Part shown: positions 1-10,589 of the stretch, one piece after another
Layout: each line of letters opens with the position of its first letter
How positions within the stretch are numbered: the stretch's first letter is position 1
Assembly: GCA_910592005.1 (NCBI GenBank)
Contig: CAJVPP010000356.1
Span: forward strand, 1 to 35,024
Direction of reading: 5' to 3'
Origin: Funneliformis mosseae
Lineage: Eukaryota; Glomeromycota; Glomeromycetes; Glomerales; Glomeraceae
DNA length: 35,024 nucleotides
Notes under the pieces: generated by a model
The model's input: the letters and a program-made list of their open reading frames with translations, nothing else
Told to the model about the DNA's origin: nothing
Database searches by the model: none
Program-made: the position numbers and the translations under genes

Positions 1-1105
1 TAATTTTCTGTATTTAGCCTTAATTTAATAAAAAAAAATTAATAAAAATACTAAAATATAATTTTAAATATAAATTTTTATATTTACTTTGAAAGAATTA
101 ATGATTCCTTGATCCAAAGGTTGTAAATATGGAGTTGTATTAGGTGGTAAATAATAAATCTCAATATTACTAAAAGAAGGCAATTCATCTTGTTTACTAT
201 GTGTTGATGCATTATCAACCAACAATAAAATTTTTTTACAGTGCATACATATTAATCCATTTAATTTTTTCAGATAATCAAGTCAAATTGATTGTTGCAT
301 CTATGCAGTTTTGTTCTAATAATATTGAACAGAATCTTTAACAGCTATACTACGTAATGGGAAAGAGTTTTTGTATTTATGAATGAATAATGGTTTAAGC
401 TTATCTTCACCTGTAGCATTACATGTTAATAAAATAGTTACTCTATTTTTGAATTTTTTAGTTCCAGTTACAGGTCTTTGTGCAAGAGTTTTCAATAGTT
501 CTAATTGCCAAATAATACTAAAAAAAATAAATAATAAATAAATCAAAACATTTAAAAATCAAGTAATAATATTGTATATTTAATTAAAAATACCTGCCTC
601 ATCACAATTATAAATGTCTTCCAATACATATTCAGATAATTTTTCACCAATTTTTTGTCTATATTCATCAATTTCTTCTAATAAAGGTCCACTGGCAGCT
701 TTACCCAATTTAATGTATGAGTGGACATTATTTATTCTTTTAAAATTTGTCAGCCAGTCCGCAAAAGTAGTAAATCCAGTAATACCAAATTTAACTGCAA
801 ACTGCTTAGCTTTATTTTGTATAATATCACCCCTTAATGTTTGATTTGTAGCTAAAAAATTGAGATATCCAAATTCCAACAGCATCATCTATTTCTTTAT
901 ACATAGGTTGCCTTAACCTTTTTCTTTCTAGTTCTGAGTTAGGAGCAGATAAATATTCAGATTTCCTTTTTAAAATATCACTAACCATATTAGGTTTTAC
1001 ATTATAATAAGTAGCAAGTTCAATATTTGAAGTATTCAAATTATCAATTTTCTTTTGACAAAGTTCTTGCTTTTGAGATACAGATAGGGTAACACACTTA
1101 TTTTT
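1..1105 (-). pseudogene. pogo/Tigger-family DDE transposase, broken and cut by window edge
   Basis: Transposase of the Tc1/mariner superfamily, pogo/Tigger branch, which cuts and pastes its own DNA. Reading leftwards: an N-terminal helix-turn-helix part (SQKQELCQKKIDN near 1060, then YYNVKPNMVSDILKRK), a CENP-B-like part (about 865-620), the first catalytic Asp in YNCDEAGIF (about 600-615), the second in LLLVDNASTH (about 216), and the third in LQPLDQGIINSFK (about 112). An intron fits at 87-19: GT follows the FK codons and AG precedes AKYRKL (18-1), joining in phase. An AT-rich gap at about 593-518 also looks like an intron, but its GT-AG join is one base out of frame. A frameshift near 865 and three stops at about 285-316 (TAG, TAG, TGA where Trp or Gln is expected) show it is dead. 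No ATG is visible upstream. The C-terminus lies beyond position 1. Confidence 0.88.
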
Positions 1106-1454
1106 ATTATTTGTAAATATGTTAATGATATAAAAGAGTTATTGAAGAGGATGAGTTATTAATAAAAAATATATTTTATAGTTAACATTCGTTATTTTAC
1201 TATATTTGGTAAAGATCGATAAAAATCAGCATATAGAATAAAAAAAATTCTTTATAATGATGATCAATATATTAAAAAAAAATTGGTATTAGCTTATTAC
1301 GAATAAATACATAAAGCTGATTTATGATCTGATATTGATATATGTAATATCGTGAAATTTATAAGAAAATCAGTATATAGTAGTAAGATTAATTATATAG
1401 TTTTGGTTTGAGAAAAAAGATTGGTATAAGTCAAAATTGGTTTATCCCGAATTG

Positions 1455-2327
1455 TTATATTAAGTTCTGACTATATATATAGGTCTTTGTAATACCAAAT
1501 ATATCTTAAAGCAATCTGATTTATTTTGCATAATTCTTTCTTGAATCGATCCTGTGCTTGCTGTTTTATAAAATTATTAGGATCATTATTATAGAAGAAT
1601 TTGATATATTTTTTGTATTATACGCCTTGTACTTCAATTGCAAAACTATATTCTGAATAATAAATATCAAGTTCTAATCCTGTATGACATTCTGGTATTT
1701 TGAGAAAGTTAGGTTTATGAATTAGTGAAGGAGGGCCAAGATATTTTATTTAAATCTCATAATATAGCTTTTCTCTTTTATATTCAGGCAGAATGAACAC
1801 CACAGTTTGAATATTTAACGTTATCAAAAATAGTAAACTATCTATACTTTTTATCATACATCTATAATAAAGCTGAATGATTATTAATATAATATTCAGA
1901 AAGACAAACTTTCTTTTTATTAAGCCAATTGTTTGGCATCTTCAAGTATACAAGACCTATTATTTACGCAATATGGATACCATGTCTTATTATTTTTCAC
2001 ATTGTTAAAAGATGCATTCTATTCATGTCCTTCAGAATAACACTATGATGAAGGTGAAAAACTATTATTATATATTTTAGAAAGGCATTCTCCATTCTTA
2101 CTAAAAGCAATTTGCTTAGCATTTTCAATTATATGACTGGCCTTATTTGCACAATACAGACACTATATCTTACTGTTCTTGATATTGTTAAGAGATGTAG
2201 TCCACTTATGACCATCTGCATATCACCATCGCATTAGAATATTAGCATTAATATTTTCAGTAGAAAGACAAAGCCCACTACGTTTTCCAGCAATTGCATA
2301 AGCATCGTTTATTATCAGCTTTTTCAT
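1455..2327 (-). pseudogene. zinc-ribbon repeat protein with PD-(D/E)XK-like nuclease domain, decayed
   Basis: Start ATG proposed at 2327-2325. The N-terminal two thirds hold about three diverged units of roughly 60 residues, each with the pattern G-x-CLS ... GH-x-W ... NxIKN ... WCPYC ... AKxIA, a treble-clef/zinc-ribbon repeat (examples: GHKWTTSLNNIKN, GHE*NASFNNVKNN). After a badly decayed linker (about 1890-1740) comes a C-terminal block with GLELDIYYSEYSFAIEVQG (about 1690-1630), then NNDPNNFIKQQAQD and ALRYIWYY. An acidic residue followed by E-x-Q is the look of a PD-(D/E)XK or Vsr-type nuclease core. The gene is dead: conserved Trp codons read TAG at 2165-2163, 2045-2043 and 2021-2019, and one zinc Cys reads Tyr. 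It lies 30 bp after the ATPase stop on the same strand, so it is probably part of the same element. Exact family name not known to me. Confidence 0.72.
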
Positions 2328-2356
2328 TGCAGGTATGTGATTCTTCATCAAAAAAA

Positions 2357-3265
2357 TCAAAACTTTAATTTTAAGAATAATGAATCTTTATGATCATTTT
2401 TTTCGCTTCTCTCATAATTTACCTCTTTTTGAAAGTCTAATGGAGCATCGAATCTCAATCAAATTGCCAGTAGATCATCATCTGATTTATTTAAATCAAA
2501 GATAATAAATTCACCTTTTCAAAGATAACTATTAATAACCATAGAGGTATTTTTCATATCTTCAGTATATCATTCAATGACTTTGGAAATATTTTGATAG
2601 GAATTACCATTATTAAAGACTACTAGATGTGAAATATTTTCACAGATAATTATTGGTATATGATGGTAATATTGTGTTATATATATGCTTGAAATGTTTA
2701 TATGACGCCCATGTGTAAAAAATAGAATGATTCAATTTTGAATGGATTTGAGAGCTACACATAAATCCTCAAAAATAATTGCTGTACTTCTTTCAAGTAA
2801 AAATGCTCTAACATTAGGAATTTTTTCTGGCAATATGTAGCTAAATCGTATATTCTCATAGTAAGACGCTTTTAGATTTTTTAAAATTATGCCTTACATA
2901 TATTTTACAAATGCCCACTTTGGCTTATTAAAATGGTAACCACAAACTATTAAATCATCACATGCAATATATCTAGACCCACTTTTCTTATTTTTATATA
3001 TGCATTCAGCTTTATTATCAAAAAAAAAGATTTGCCAAAATATTAGTTTTACCTATTCCACTTTTCCCTGTAACTACCATACTGAAAGGACAGTCAGGAC
3101 TCACTTCATGACCTTCACTCAAAATGATATATACTTTGTAGCCTCATCCATATTCATAAGGTAAAATTTTATAAGAGGTAGTTCTGTCTTTTGGCTCTTC
3201 TCTATATTAGATCGGAAGTCTATAACCTTGATTTCTATTTAAGGATATTTTATAGTTCAGAATAT
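2357..3265 (-). pseudogene. A32-like DNA-packaging ATPase (HerA/FtsK superfamily), decayed
   Basis: P-loop ATPase of the kind that packages DNA in large DNA viruses and Polinton/Maverick elements. Seen in order: Walker A in VVTGKSGIGKTNILANLF (about 3078-3025); Walker B in STAIIFEDL (about 2795-2770); the typical A32 stretch FFTHGRHINISSIYITQ with the T-Q sensor (about 2725-2675); then PIIICENISHLVVF. The tail reads INSYL*KGEFIIFDLNKSDDD and ends at TGA 2359-2357. It is a pseudogene. TGA stands where the pattern expects Arg at 2734-2732, 2572-2570, 2521-2519 and 2461-2459, which fits CGA to TGA decay. A small frameshift sits in a T-rich run near 3020. The frame upstream runs without a plain start into a membrane segment at 3350-3285, so the protein may have been joined to the coiled-coil unit. 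Together with the integrase at 8330 this is a Polinton-like gene pair. Confidence 0.8.
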
Positions 3266-3284
3266 TTTTTTCTTCATTTGAATA

Positions 3285-4135
3285 TAGATGAAAGAATATG
3301 TACCATAGGATGTATATGATTAGTAATACTATTATGAAAATGATTGCATACTGAAAAAAAGAGGAATTGGATGATTTTGGGATTGTTTCAGAATAGTGAT
3401 ACTATTATCTTTCTCTAGTCTGCTAACACTTCTAAGCACTTCAGACTTACTAGATGTTTTTGGGATCTGCTTAGCTAAACGATCATTAGCTTCTTGAAGA
3501 AGGGAGTTTTTTTCTATTAATGCTTTTTGTGCTGTGATTAAATCATCTTTTATTTGCTCTAATTCATCTTTTTTTTCGCTCAATGAATCTTCTAAGTCAA
3601 TTTTTGTCAAATTTAGGCTAGTATTTTTTGTAGATAGTTCTATCTTTTCTAGTTCGAATTTACGCTTGAGAAATTCCATTTTTGATAACTCATTTTATGC
3701 TAAAAAAACATCCTGCTCTAATTATTTTACTCTTGATTGGAGAGCTTGTATCTCTTCCTTCATCTTGGATTAGAGGACTTGCATCTTCTCTGATTTTATA
3801 GAAAATTTGCTTTCAGCATCTACAAGAAAAATATCTTTGCGAGTAATCTGAAGCTTAAGATCATTTATCTCTGAATGCAATTATCTTATCTTGTCTATAA
3901 GCTTAGGATCATTTATTTTTAATTGTAAGCATATTATCTCCTCTCTAAGTTGATGCATCTGATTGGAAAGTTTCTCATTTTCTTTTCTAGATCTATTTAA
4001 GTCATCTTGCATGCACTTGTATTCGCTATCTAAGATATCATAGTTATCTGCAAACTGACTTCCCCAATATATAGCAATTTCACAGTCTTTTTTTTGCACA
4101 AAAAAGTTGTTCTTTAAGATCTGTTCAACTGGAAG
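3285..4135 (-). pseudogene. long coiled-coil protein with C-terminal membrane segment, decayed
   Basis: A Lys/Glu/Leu/Ser-rich heptad protein in two open pieces, 4135-3881 (VQKKDCEIAIYWGSQF near the start, then ENEKLSNQMHQLREE) and 3715-3332 (KRKFELEKIELSTKN, EKKDELEQIKDDL, RLEKDNSITILKQSQ). The bridge between them is coding-like but carries stops. No ATG is visible; the open frame reaches back to about 4145. Allowing one slip in the T-run at 3354-3360, the frame continues into a hydrophobic segment YAIIFIIVLLIIYILWYIFF (about 3350-3290), a good single membrane helix, and then into the ATPase frame. So the unit may be a membrane-anchored coiled coil, or coil, membrane helix and ATPase may have been one protein. 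No function can be assigned from sequence alone. Confidence 0.55.
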
Positions 4136-4290
4136 GATAATAATTAGCTAGAAATTTCCAAGTTTATTACCATTATTTAGATCTTTTAAAGTACAGATCT
4201 AGGATATTTTATTGGTATTTTTTTTTTATTTTAAGCAAAAAAAAAATCAGCTAGGGCTTTATAATTATTTTTGGCAAATCTATTGCTTAT

Positions 4291-4505
4291 CGATACTTAT
4301 TAAAAAAAAGATTACTGATACATATTGAAAAGTACTAATAGACATTTACACTTATTAATACCTACTAAAAGAGAATATTAATATACATTGAAAAATACCA
4401 ATATGTATTCAAAATTATTGATCTATATTAAAAGACACTGATTCATTTTGAAAGGCATTGAATTGTTAGAAATATTGATATATATTGAAAGGTATTGAAA
4501 AAATT
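4291..4505. repeat. degenerate array of about 10 tandem 20-22 bp units (iteron-like)
   Basis: Units with the rough consensus ATTGATATATATTGAAAGGT can be read end to end; examples begin at 4313 and near 4400, 4425 and 4470. Unit lengths vary from 17 to 22 bp and substitutions are many. The array sits exactly between the minus-strand coiled-coil gene and the plus-strand small gene of the composite element, i.e. in a divergent promoter region. Confidence 0.6.
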
Positions 4506-4545
4506 ATTAGTAGTTTTTTTTTACATATATATTCTAACTAAAAAA

Positions 4546-5062
4546 ATGATCACCTATCTTCATGAAAAATTTTATCAATCTAATGCAACCCTATTAACCG
4601 AAGCTGATATCAAGAAAATTAGAGAATCTGAAGGCAAAATATCTAATGCATCAAAAAAATTAGCTAAAAATTTTATGTTGGTACTCAGTGTATTTATGAA
4701 ATATGAAATAATAGTGAACGTCTTTAATAAGGGCTTATTTTATCTTCCTCTAATCAGTCTGCTTTAGATAAAAATTCCTAAATTGATAAGACAGAACAGA
4801 CTTTTAAAGTAGTATCAGAAGTATCCCTTCTAGCTACAGAGATTTCAAAAAAAAATGGTCAAAAAAAGAAGGTTAAAATAGATGAGAAGCCGGTTATTAA
4901 AGCAATCAGTATAGTGGAAAAAATAACAAAAATGATGTAATCTCTTTCTCTGATAATCTATTTAATACATTCCGAGAAGCTAGGGTGAAATCTCTTCTTA
5001 AAAATCTAGTTAATCACAGTGAAAAGCTTAAGGGTTTAATAGCTAATATCACACTTATATAA
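4546..5062 (+). pseudogene. small helical charged protein of the composite element, frameshifted
   Basis: Coding-like sequence on the plus strand from an ATG at 4546 (MITYLHEKFYQSNATLLTEA, then KKIRESEGKISNASKKLAKN) to a TAA at 5060-5062 after SEKLKGLIANITLI. Start and stop are in different frames, so at least one shift has happened; good coding blocks continue in the other frames (VVSEVSLLATEISKKNGQKK at about 4810; ISFSDNLFNTFREARVKSL at about 4940). The product would be about 170 residues, rich in Lys, Ser and Glu, largely helical, with no domain that I recognise. It converges on the gag/protease unit, whose frame ends at 5158. Because it sits among the element's other genes it is probably part of that element. 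Confidence 0.45.
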
Positions 5063-5157
5063 AGATTCACATATATCAGCAAGAAATTTACCAGTACTTA
5101 AGACTAAATAGACCATTTCTTCAGCCTTTACAAGACGTTTTTCAAGCTTTATACAGT

Positions 5158-8100
5158 TTACACACTTTTTTTTAAACTATTCTCATCAGTCAGGTTAGGA
5201 AAATCAGTGGATACTTGGTCTTGCTTTTCTTTTAGCGAATCCTTGACTATTGAAGCCTTGCTAAAAGTTGGAATAATATATGTCTTTCTATGATCCTTTA
5301 TGCGAAACTGATTTTTAGTCATATCAGAAATACCTTTGACTTTTCGAATTCCTATTATACCTAACCATAACATTAGATTGGGCTTACCATTATCAATATA
5401 AGCATAATTTCCAATAATAGTGATGATTGAGTTTCTTTTCATATCCTTTAGAGTGACTACTACATTCATATATCATCCTAATACTTCAGAAATATAATCA
5501 GAATTACCTTTTACAGTGAATTTGGAAGGCTTATCAACTTTCCATCCAAGTACTTTACTAGTAGCTAAATTAAATCTATCAAATTCACTTTCATTATCTA
5601 AAAAGATTCAAAGATTGGTAAATCATTTATATTAGCATTCAAGTATTGTAGGGATGAAAACCACTCATCTTTTTTTGACTTATTCTTCTGAACTTTTCAA
5701 AATAAATATATTTTACGTATTGCTGGTGAAAGCTTTGGCAATAACTCGTCATACATTTCAGGCTGGCTGGATTCTAGAGGTAACTTATCATTTAGTGATA
5801 GTTGTTTTTTTTCAGGTGTATAATATCACTTTTTCATTTCTTCTTCATAACCATCCCTATCATTTTCCTCATTATCAGAATCTGGAGGTGTATTTTGAAA
5901 ATTTATAAGTGCGAAAGGCTTAAAATAAGACTGATTAAAATTAGATTGTGCTATCTGTCTATTGGAATAACTGCCTTTACTATGACCAGTTTCTTCACAA
6001 ATATCACATTTACGTATATTTAGTTTCTTGAATTAATTTGTTAGTTGATTTACAGCATTATGAGTTTCATCTATTCCCTCCTCTACTCTATTAATTCTAA
6101 TAGAAACATTACTTCATTGTGGATGAAGTCTTTAGAAAGGCTTTACAGGATAATTAGAGTCTAAATCTTCTTTGTTAACTATACCTAAATCTTTTAAGAA
6201 TTCTGCTATGTAATAATTTTTCATACCTTTCTCTGTCTTTAATATAGATGGTGGACCTCTCAGCTGTCTAATGGATTCAACAGTTTGTGAGCCAATATTT
6301 ATACTTTTGAAGTTATTTATGCTTAGAATTTAGCTTTCTAGTTTTCTAATAAAGTTTGATATTCAGTTTTTTGTTGAGCTAATGTGTTTTGAATTGCTTT
6401 TTATATATCTTCTAAAGAAATTTCTTACTGTTGAGAAGCTGAAATAGGTAAAAGTTTATATATTTGCTGAGATATTTGATTAGATACTAGCAGATCTAAT
6501 ATTTTATCTCTTTTATATCTAGCTATTCAGCGTAACTCTATCTCATAAAACTTTTTAGCTAATTCATCTAATAGCAAATATTCGCTAATATTCTCAACTT
6601 TTTTAAGCCATAGTAGTAAAAGAGCATCTAAGAACTTTCTATGTAATTCTTCAGGCCTATAGTTAGTTTATTTACCTATTCGTACTATTTTTCTATATAA
6701 TTCATCTATAGTCATGTCTCCCTTCGTGATTGTTTCATACATCATATCACAAAGCTTCTCTTTCACAATAAGAAAATGCATTTTTAGCCACCATATAGCT
6801 TGACTAAAATGAATACTAGCTACAACCATCATAGTATTATTGTTAGTATTTAGTGTATTAACAATAATATTAGTAGAATGACTACCAGCTATGCGTCAAT
6901 CTTCATCCCAGGGACCTTTTACAGCTTTCAACTTGATTATTGCAGTTCCTGGTTGACCAAAAGCTTTATTCAATGCTTGATTTCCTATTTGACTTGCATT
7001 TCACCTATTTATAGCTACTAAATTAGCCTATTCTGTATTATCAAATAAGTTCGCTAATTCCCAATTCTGCTTTGTAGTAATCTCTTCGTCAAACTATTCT
7101 AAGGCTCTTTCTCTTATACATCCTCTTAAATACCTATTGCCTAATCTCTTCCTGTTACTAGAGCTCCTGTATTATTTATTGAGTCTACACTTTAGTTTTG
7201 CAAGTATAATCTAAGTTTTGCAAGAAAATCAGGGATATTATCACTCCAATCATAAAATGGTTGCAGTATTCCTGCTATATTTATTTGATTTAGTGAATTA
7301 TTTTATAGTGCTAAAATTTATTTCTGTAAATTTAAAATATTCTGGTCTCTTTGCCTAATCACTAGCTAAAAAACAAACTTTTCACATAGAAATTTACCAA
7401 TGCAGGCTTGTTTTCTTGCCATATTACCTATCATTCTATTTACCTGATCTTAAGCATTAGTTTGATATAGATAAAGATCAGCAATAGTCCTTTATTCTGC
7501 CCTTCAGCAAGTTACCTTCGTATAATTTCATTATCACGCTTAGCTTCTGCATCATATTGTCTTCTCTGCTCCTGAACTATATCCTGATGCAGATTATTTT
7601 CTTTTCGACGAATTTGCCTTGTTGCTCTTTTTATTTGATCTATCAGAATATCTTTAGCTATTGTTCTATTATCTAGATATCCATCTATAGCATTTGCTAG
7701 CTCAGAAATTGTGACTATATTATCATCAGAATTATACAAGTCTGGAGAATTATCCCACTCTTAAGAATTTTTTCGTGATGAGATAGTCTTAATCTGACAT
7801 CACAATTTTTCTACTTTTTTCTCAGATTCTACTAACCGCTTTTTTAAACTAGAGATATACCTATCCTTATCTCGCATATCCTTTTTAGCTTGATATAACT
7901 GATTTTTTAGGCTAGAGAATTTAAACCTCAGTTCTATTATCTCTTCCTTCGAAGCATTCTCAAGCTGTTCTATTTTCTTATTAAGATCCTGAATTTTTTG
8001 CTCACATCAGGAATATTCTCATTCTAGTTGATTAATTCGTCTTTCATTCTGGTAATTAATTTCTACTTCTGATTGCAATACATCTTGAAGATATGAGTTA

Positions 8101-8165
8101 TCCTCCTTCAGCTCAGCTTTATATTCTTCACATGTTCTTTTCTGCCTTAGGTGAGGTTTGCAAAA
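5158..8165 (-). pseudogene. gag-like polyprotein: coiled coil, capsid-like, zinc knuckle, retropepsin-like, decayed
   Basis: A long broken reading unit of about 1000 residues. In order: a coiled-coil N-terminus (8160-7780; EEIIELRFKFSSLKNQLYQA); a helical piece (7739-7512; YNSDDNIVTISELANAIDGY); a gag/capsid-like helical region (about 7270-6420) with ILQPFYDWSDNIPDFLAKL, ALNKAFGQPGTAIIKLKAVK and DELAKKFYEIELR*IARYKR; a CCHC-type zinc knuckle CDICEETGHSKGSY (6008-5967) whose last Cys is Tyr; and a retropepsin-like domain (about 5610-5240) with FDRFNLATSKVLGWKVDKPS and LWLGIIGIRKVKGISD. The usual D-T/S-G active site cannot be read (DNESEF stands there), so the protease call is tentative. Many TAA/TAG/TGA stops and frame changes make it a pseudogene. 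It is divergent from the integrase (160 bp away) and convergent with the small plus gene. No reverse transcriptase is joined to it. Confidence 0.6.
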
Positions 8166-8329
8166 TGATATTCTTTTTTTTCGTGATTATAAAATAGAAT
8201 GGGAGAACTGGTTATTTATATTGATCCTTAAAAATACAAAAGCTAGACCAAATTATAGCAAAACAAATACCTACGATTAATGTCGATCCTCAAAAAGCTC
8301 ATAATTTAAACTAGTATCTTGCTTTGTAA

Positions 8330-9365
8330 AAACTATATTATTATTTTAAAGATTTGTATTAAAATGTTAAGGAATTATAGGATGCTTGTAAAAAAGCTGA
8401 TTATAACTTTCCATTTATTGATGTAAAAAATGGTTTAAGAGCCAAGCAATGTATCAAATTTTTCGTCCTTCATTAAAGCATATACCTTATGCCAGTTACT
8501 CTAAAATCACGAAGCTAAATACTGTATATCAATGTGATTTAATTGAAATACTATATGATGAAGATGTAGATACAAATTTACTAGATAATAGCAGTGGTCT
8601 TCCAATATATTACTATATACTATTGGTTATAGACTGCGCAGCTAAATATAAAGATTTTAATTTTTAACATCAAAGAGCAGTGAGGAAGTTGCAAAAGTAT
8701 TTAAGAGTATATATAATAATCCTAATATCTCGAAAAATGTAATATAATAAGAGCATTGAGTTTATGGAATACGTGACTTTATTAATAGATGAATATAGCA
8801 TTGAGATCTGAAGAATTATAGCACATTTCAGATATACAAACTTGGCTATTCTTGACAATTATGCTGGACATTTTTCTAGAAAAGTTTTTAAAAATCAGTT
8901 TTCAGTAGATTTTCTCCTGTCTACTGGCAAGCGCTGTAGAAAATGTAAGCAGTTTACAAGAAAAATTGTTGATAATATGAATGATAGTCTAATTCAATTG
9001 ATTGGGATAAGCCCTAATGATACTACAAAGCTTGATCAGATATATTTCAAACTATCTGTAAAATATAATCACCTAATAGGCATTGATGAACCTCAACTAC
9101 CAAAGGGTACTACTGTCTGATTCTTACTTACTAAAGAAGAATTGAAAAATGATTCTTTCGAATGACGCAGAATAACAGATCCAATATAGTCTTCTAGCTT
9201 ATATAAGATTTAGAGAATTGTTGTTGAAAAGAATCCTCCAATACCTATTTTATATTATTTAGATGAATCAGGATCTCAATGACCCTTTATAAGAGAACAG
9301 TTAATACATATTAAGGAAAACCTATATTGCCTTCTAGGTGGATATTAGGAGATAATCAAATGCAT
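8330..9365 (+). pseudogene. rve-type integrase (Polinton/retrovirus-like), decayed
   Basis: DDE integrase that inserts linear DNA into the genome. Seen in order: an N-terminal adaptor part (DACKKADYNFPFIDVKN, about 8365-8420); RPSLKHIPYASYSKITKLN, then VYQCDLIEI with the first catalytic Asp (about 8530); IYYYILLVIDCAAKYKDFNF (8608-8667); LTSKSSEEVAKVFKSIY; a second catalytic region near 8755 (IEFMEYVTLL), much decayed; then RKIVDNMNDSLIQLIGISPN (about 8960-9020). The C-terminal SH3-like part reads GIDEPQLPKGTTV and NPPIPILYYLDESGS. Frameshifts lie near 8450 and 8665, and stops at about 9119 onward replace likely Arg and Trp codons. There is no RNase H or reverse transcriptase on either side. 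With the A32-like ATPase it suggests a Polinton-like element. Boundaries are approximate. Confidence 0.82.
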
Positions 9366-10589
9366 ACAAGATGCTCCTTATAAAAGTTTCTAAGTCTACT
9401 ACACAATAAGGTATAATTATAAGGATTACTTCTTCTCTGTAGCATAGCATCCTCTTTTTCCAATCATGCTAGATTTGTGTGTTTAGATTCATTTATTCTT
9501 ACAGGTAAAAAAAAGGAATAATTTGATAATGTTAGCTATCACTATATTCAAAGGTCAAGCCTTTCGCTAGATATTTTTAATTATAATTTTAGATCAGACA
9601 AATATTAAGAGAATAATAAATATATAAAGCGAGAATTTTATTATAAATGAATAGTGCAATCTACGTAATAATATTTTGTTATTATTTCTTGCATTTAAAA
9701 ATACTATGCTATTTAAACGATTCTATTATATAGTAAAATATATAATTTGTTTTTATAAAGATGCATAAAATTAAAGTGAAAAAACACTTTTATGGGGATA
9801 ATTAATTATTTCTTTCCTTTTTATTTTTTCTCTACTAAATTTTGCCTTAAGAATTTAGTAATAGATCGAAAAATAATTTTAGTAGTAAAATACATAGACA
9901 TAATTGTAAAACTTTTAGCTTAAATATAGATAATTTATCTCAGAAATTATATTGTAAAAGTATTAAATAACATGGGTATCTTTATTTTTTTATGGGAGAT
10001 ATTTCCTTCCTTTAGACTTGTTATTCTATAATATTTTATGAAAAACAATAAAGTATAATAATTTAAGTGTGATAAAAAATAATCGTACAAATATTAGACG
10101 AATAAGAATTTATGCAAATAATTAGGATGTAATCTAACTTAACAATTTTATTATGACAAAGAACCTTCTTGAGAATACAAATTCATTTCATTCTTTAACA
10201 GTTGATCTAAAAAATCTTTCTTTATAGATCAATATTGTGTGACTCCAATTTGAAACCATTTTTATATAATCATGCACAATAAAAATCCCAATATATATAT
10301 ATATATATATGAATTTGACTGTAAAATACTGGCTATTTTTGTGCTTAATTTGTATTATTTAAAAAATTATACATCATTTTTGGCAGCAATAATAACGAAA
10401 ACAAGAGCATAAAATAGAAAGTAAAAGTTTCATTATGAAAATTATTAAAAGGACTTATTTTTGATCTTTTAAAAAAGAAAAAAAAGAATAATCTATAATC
10501 CCAGAGTAGTAATATAAAAAGTGAAAAAAATAAAATTAAAAATAAGCACAGCCAGCATACTTTATTATTATATTATTTTTCATTAATTA
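9366..10589. other. AT-rich stretch without a recognisable gene
   Basis: No sustained coding frame or recognisable domain on either strand. It holds a perfect (AT)10 run at 10291-10310. The right end of the composite element should lie here, but I could not find a terminal inverted repeat matching the 1.1-1.5 kb region. Confidence 0.6.

Noticed and set aside
614..844. Plus-strand open frame of 76 codons
   Set aside because: Antisense shadow of the Tigger transposase, whose motifs are on the minus strand.
1306..1490. Coding-like plus-strand stretch (ADL*SDIDICNIVKFIRK...)
   Set aside because: Has three stops, no recognisable domain, and overlaps the C-terminal end of the minus-strand nuclease relic. 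Too weak to list.
3534..3773. Plus-strand open frame, Ser/Phe-rich
   Set aside because: Mirror image of the minus-strand coiled coil.
5654..6023. Two overlapping plus-strand hydrophobic frames
   Set aside because: They are antisense to the zinc-knuckle and linker of the gag-like polyprotein.
1100..9700. Terminal inverted repeats of the composite element
   Set aside because: Compared the left (1.1-1.5 kb) and right (9.4-9.8 kb) flanks by eye and found no convincing match; ends remain unknown.
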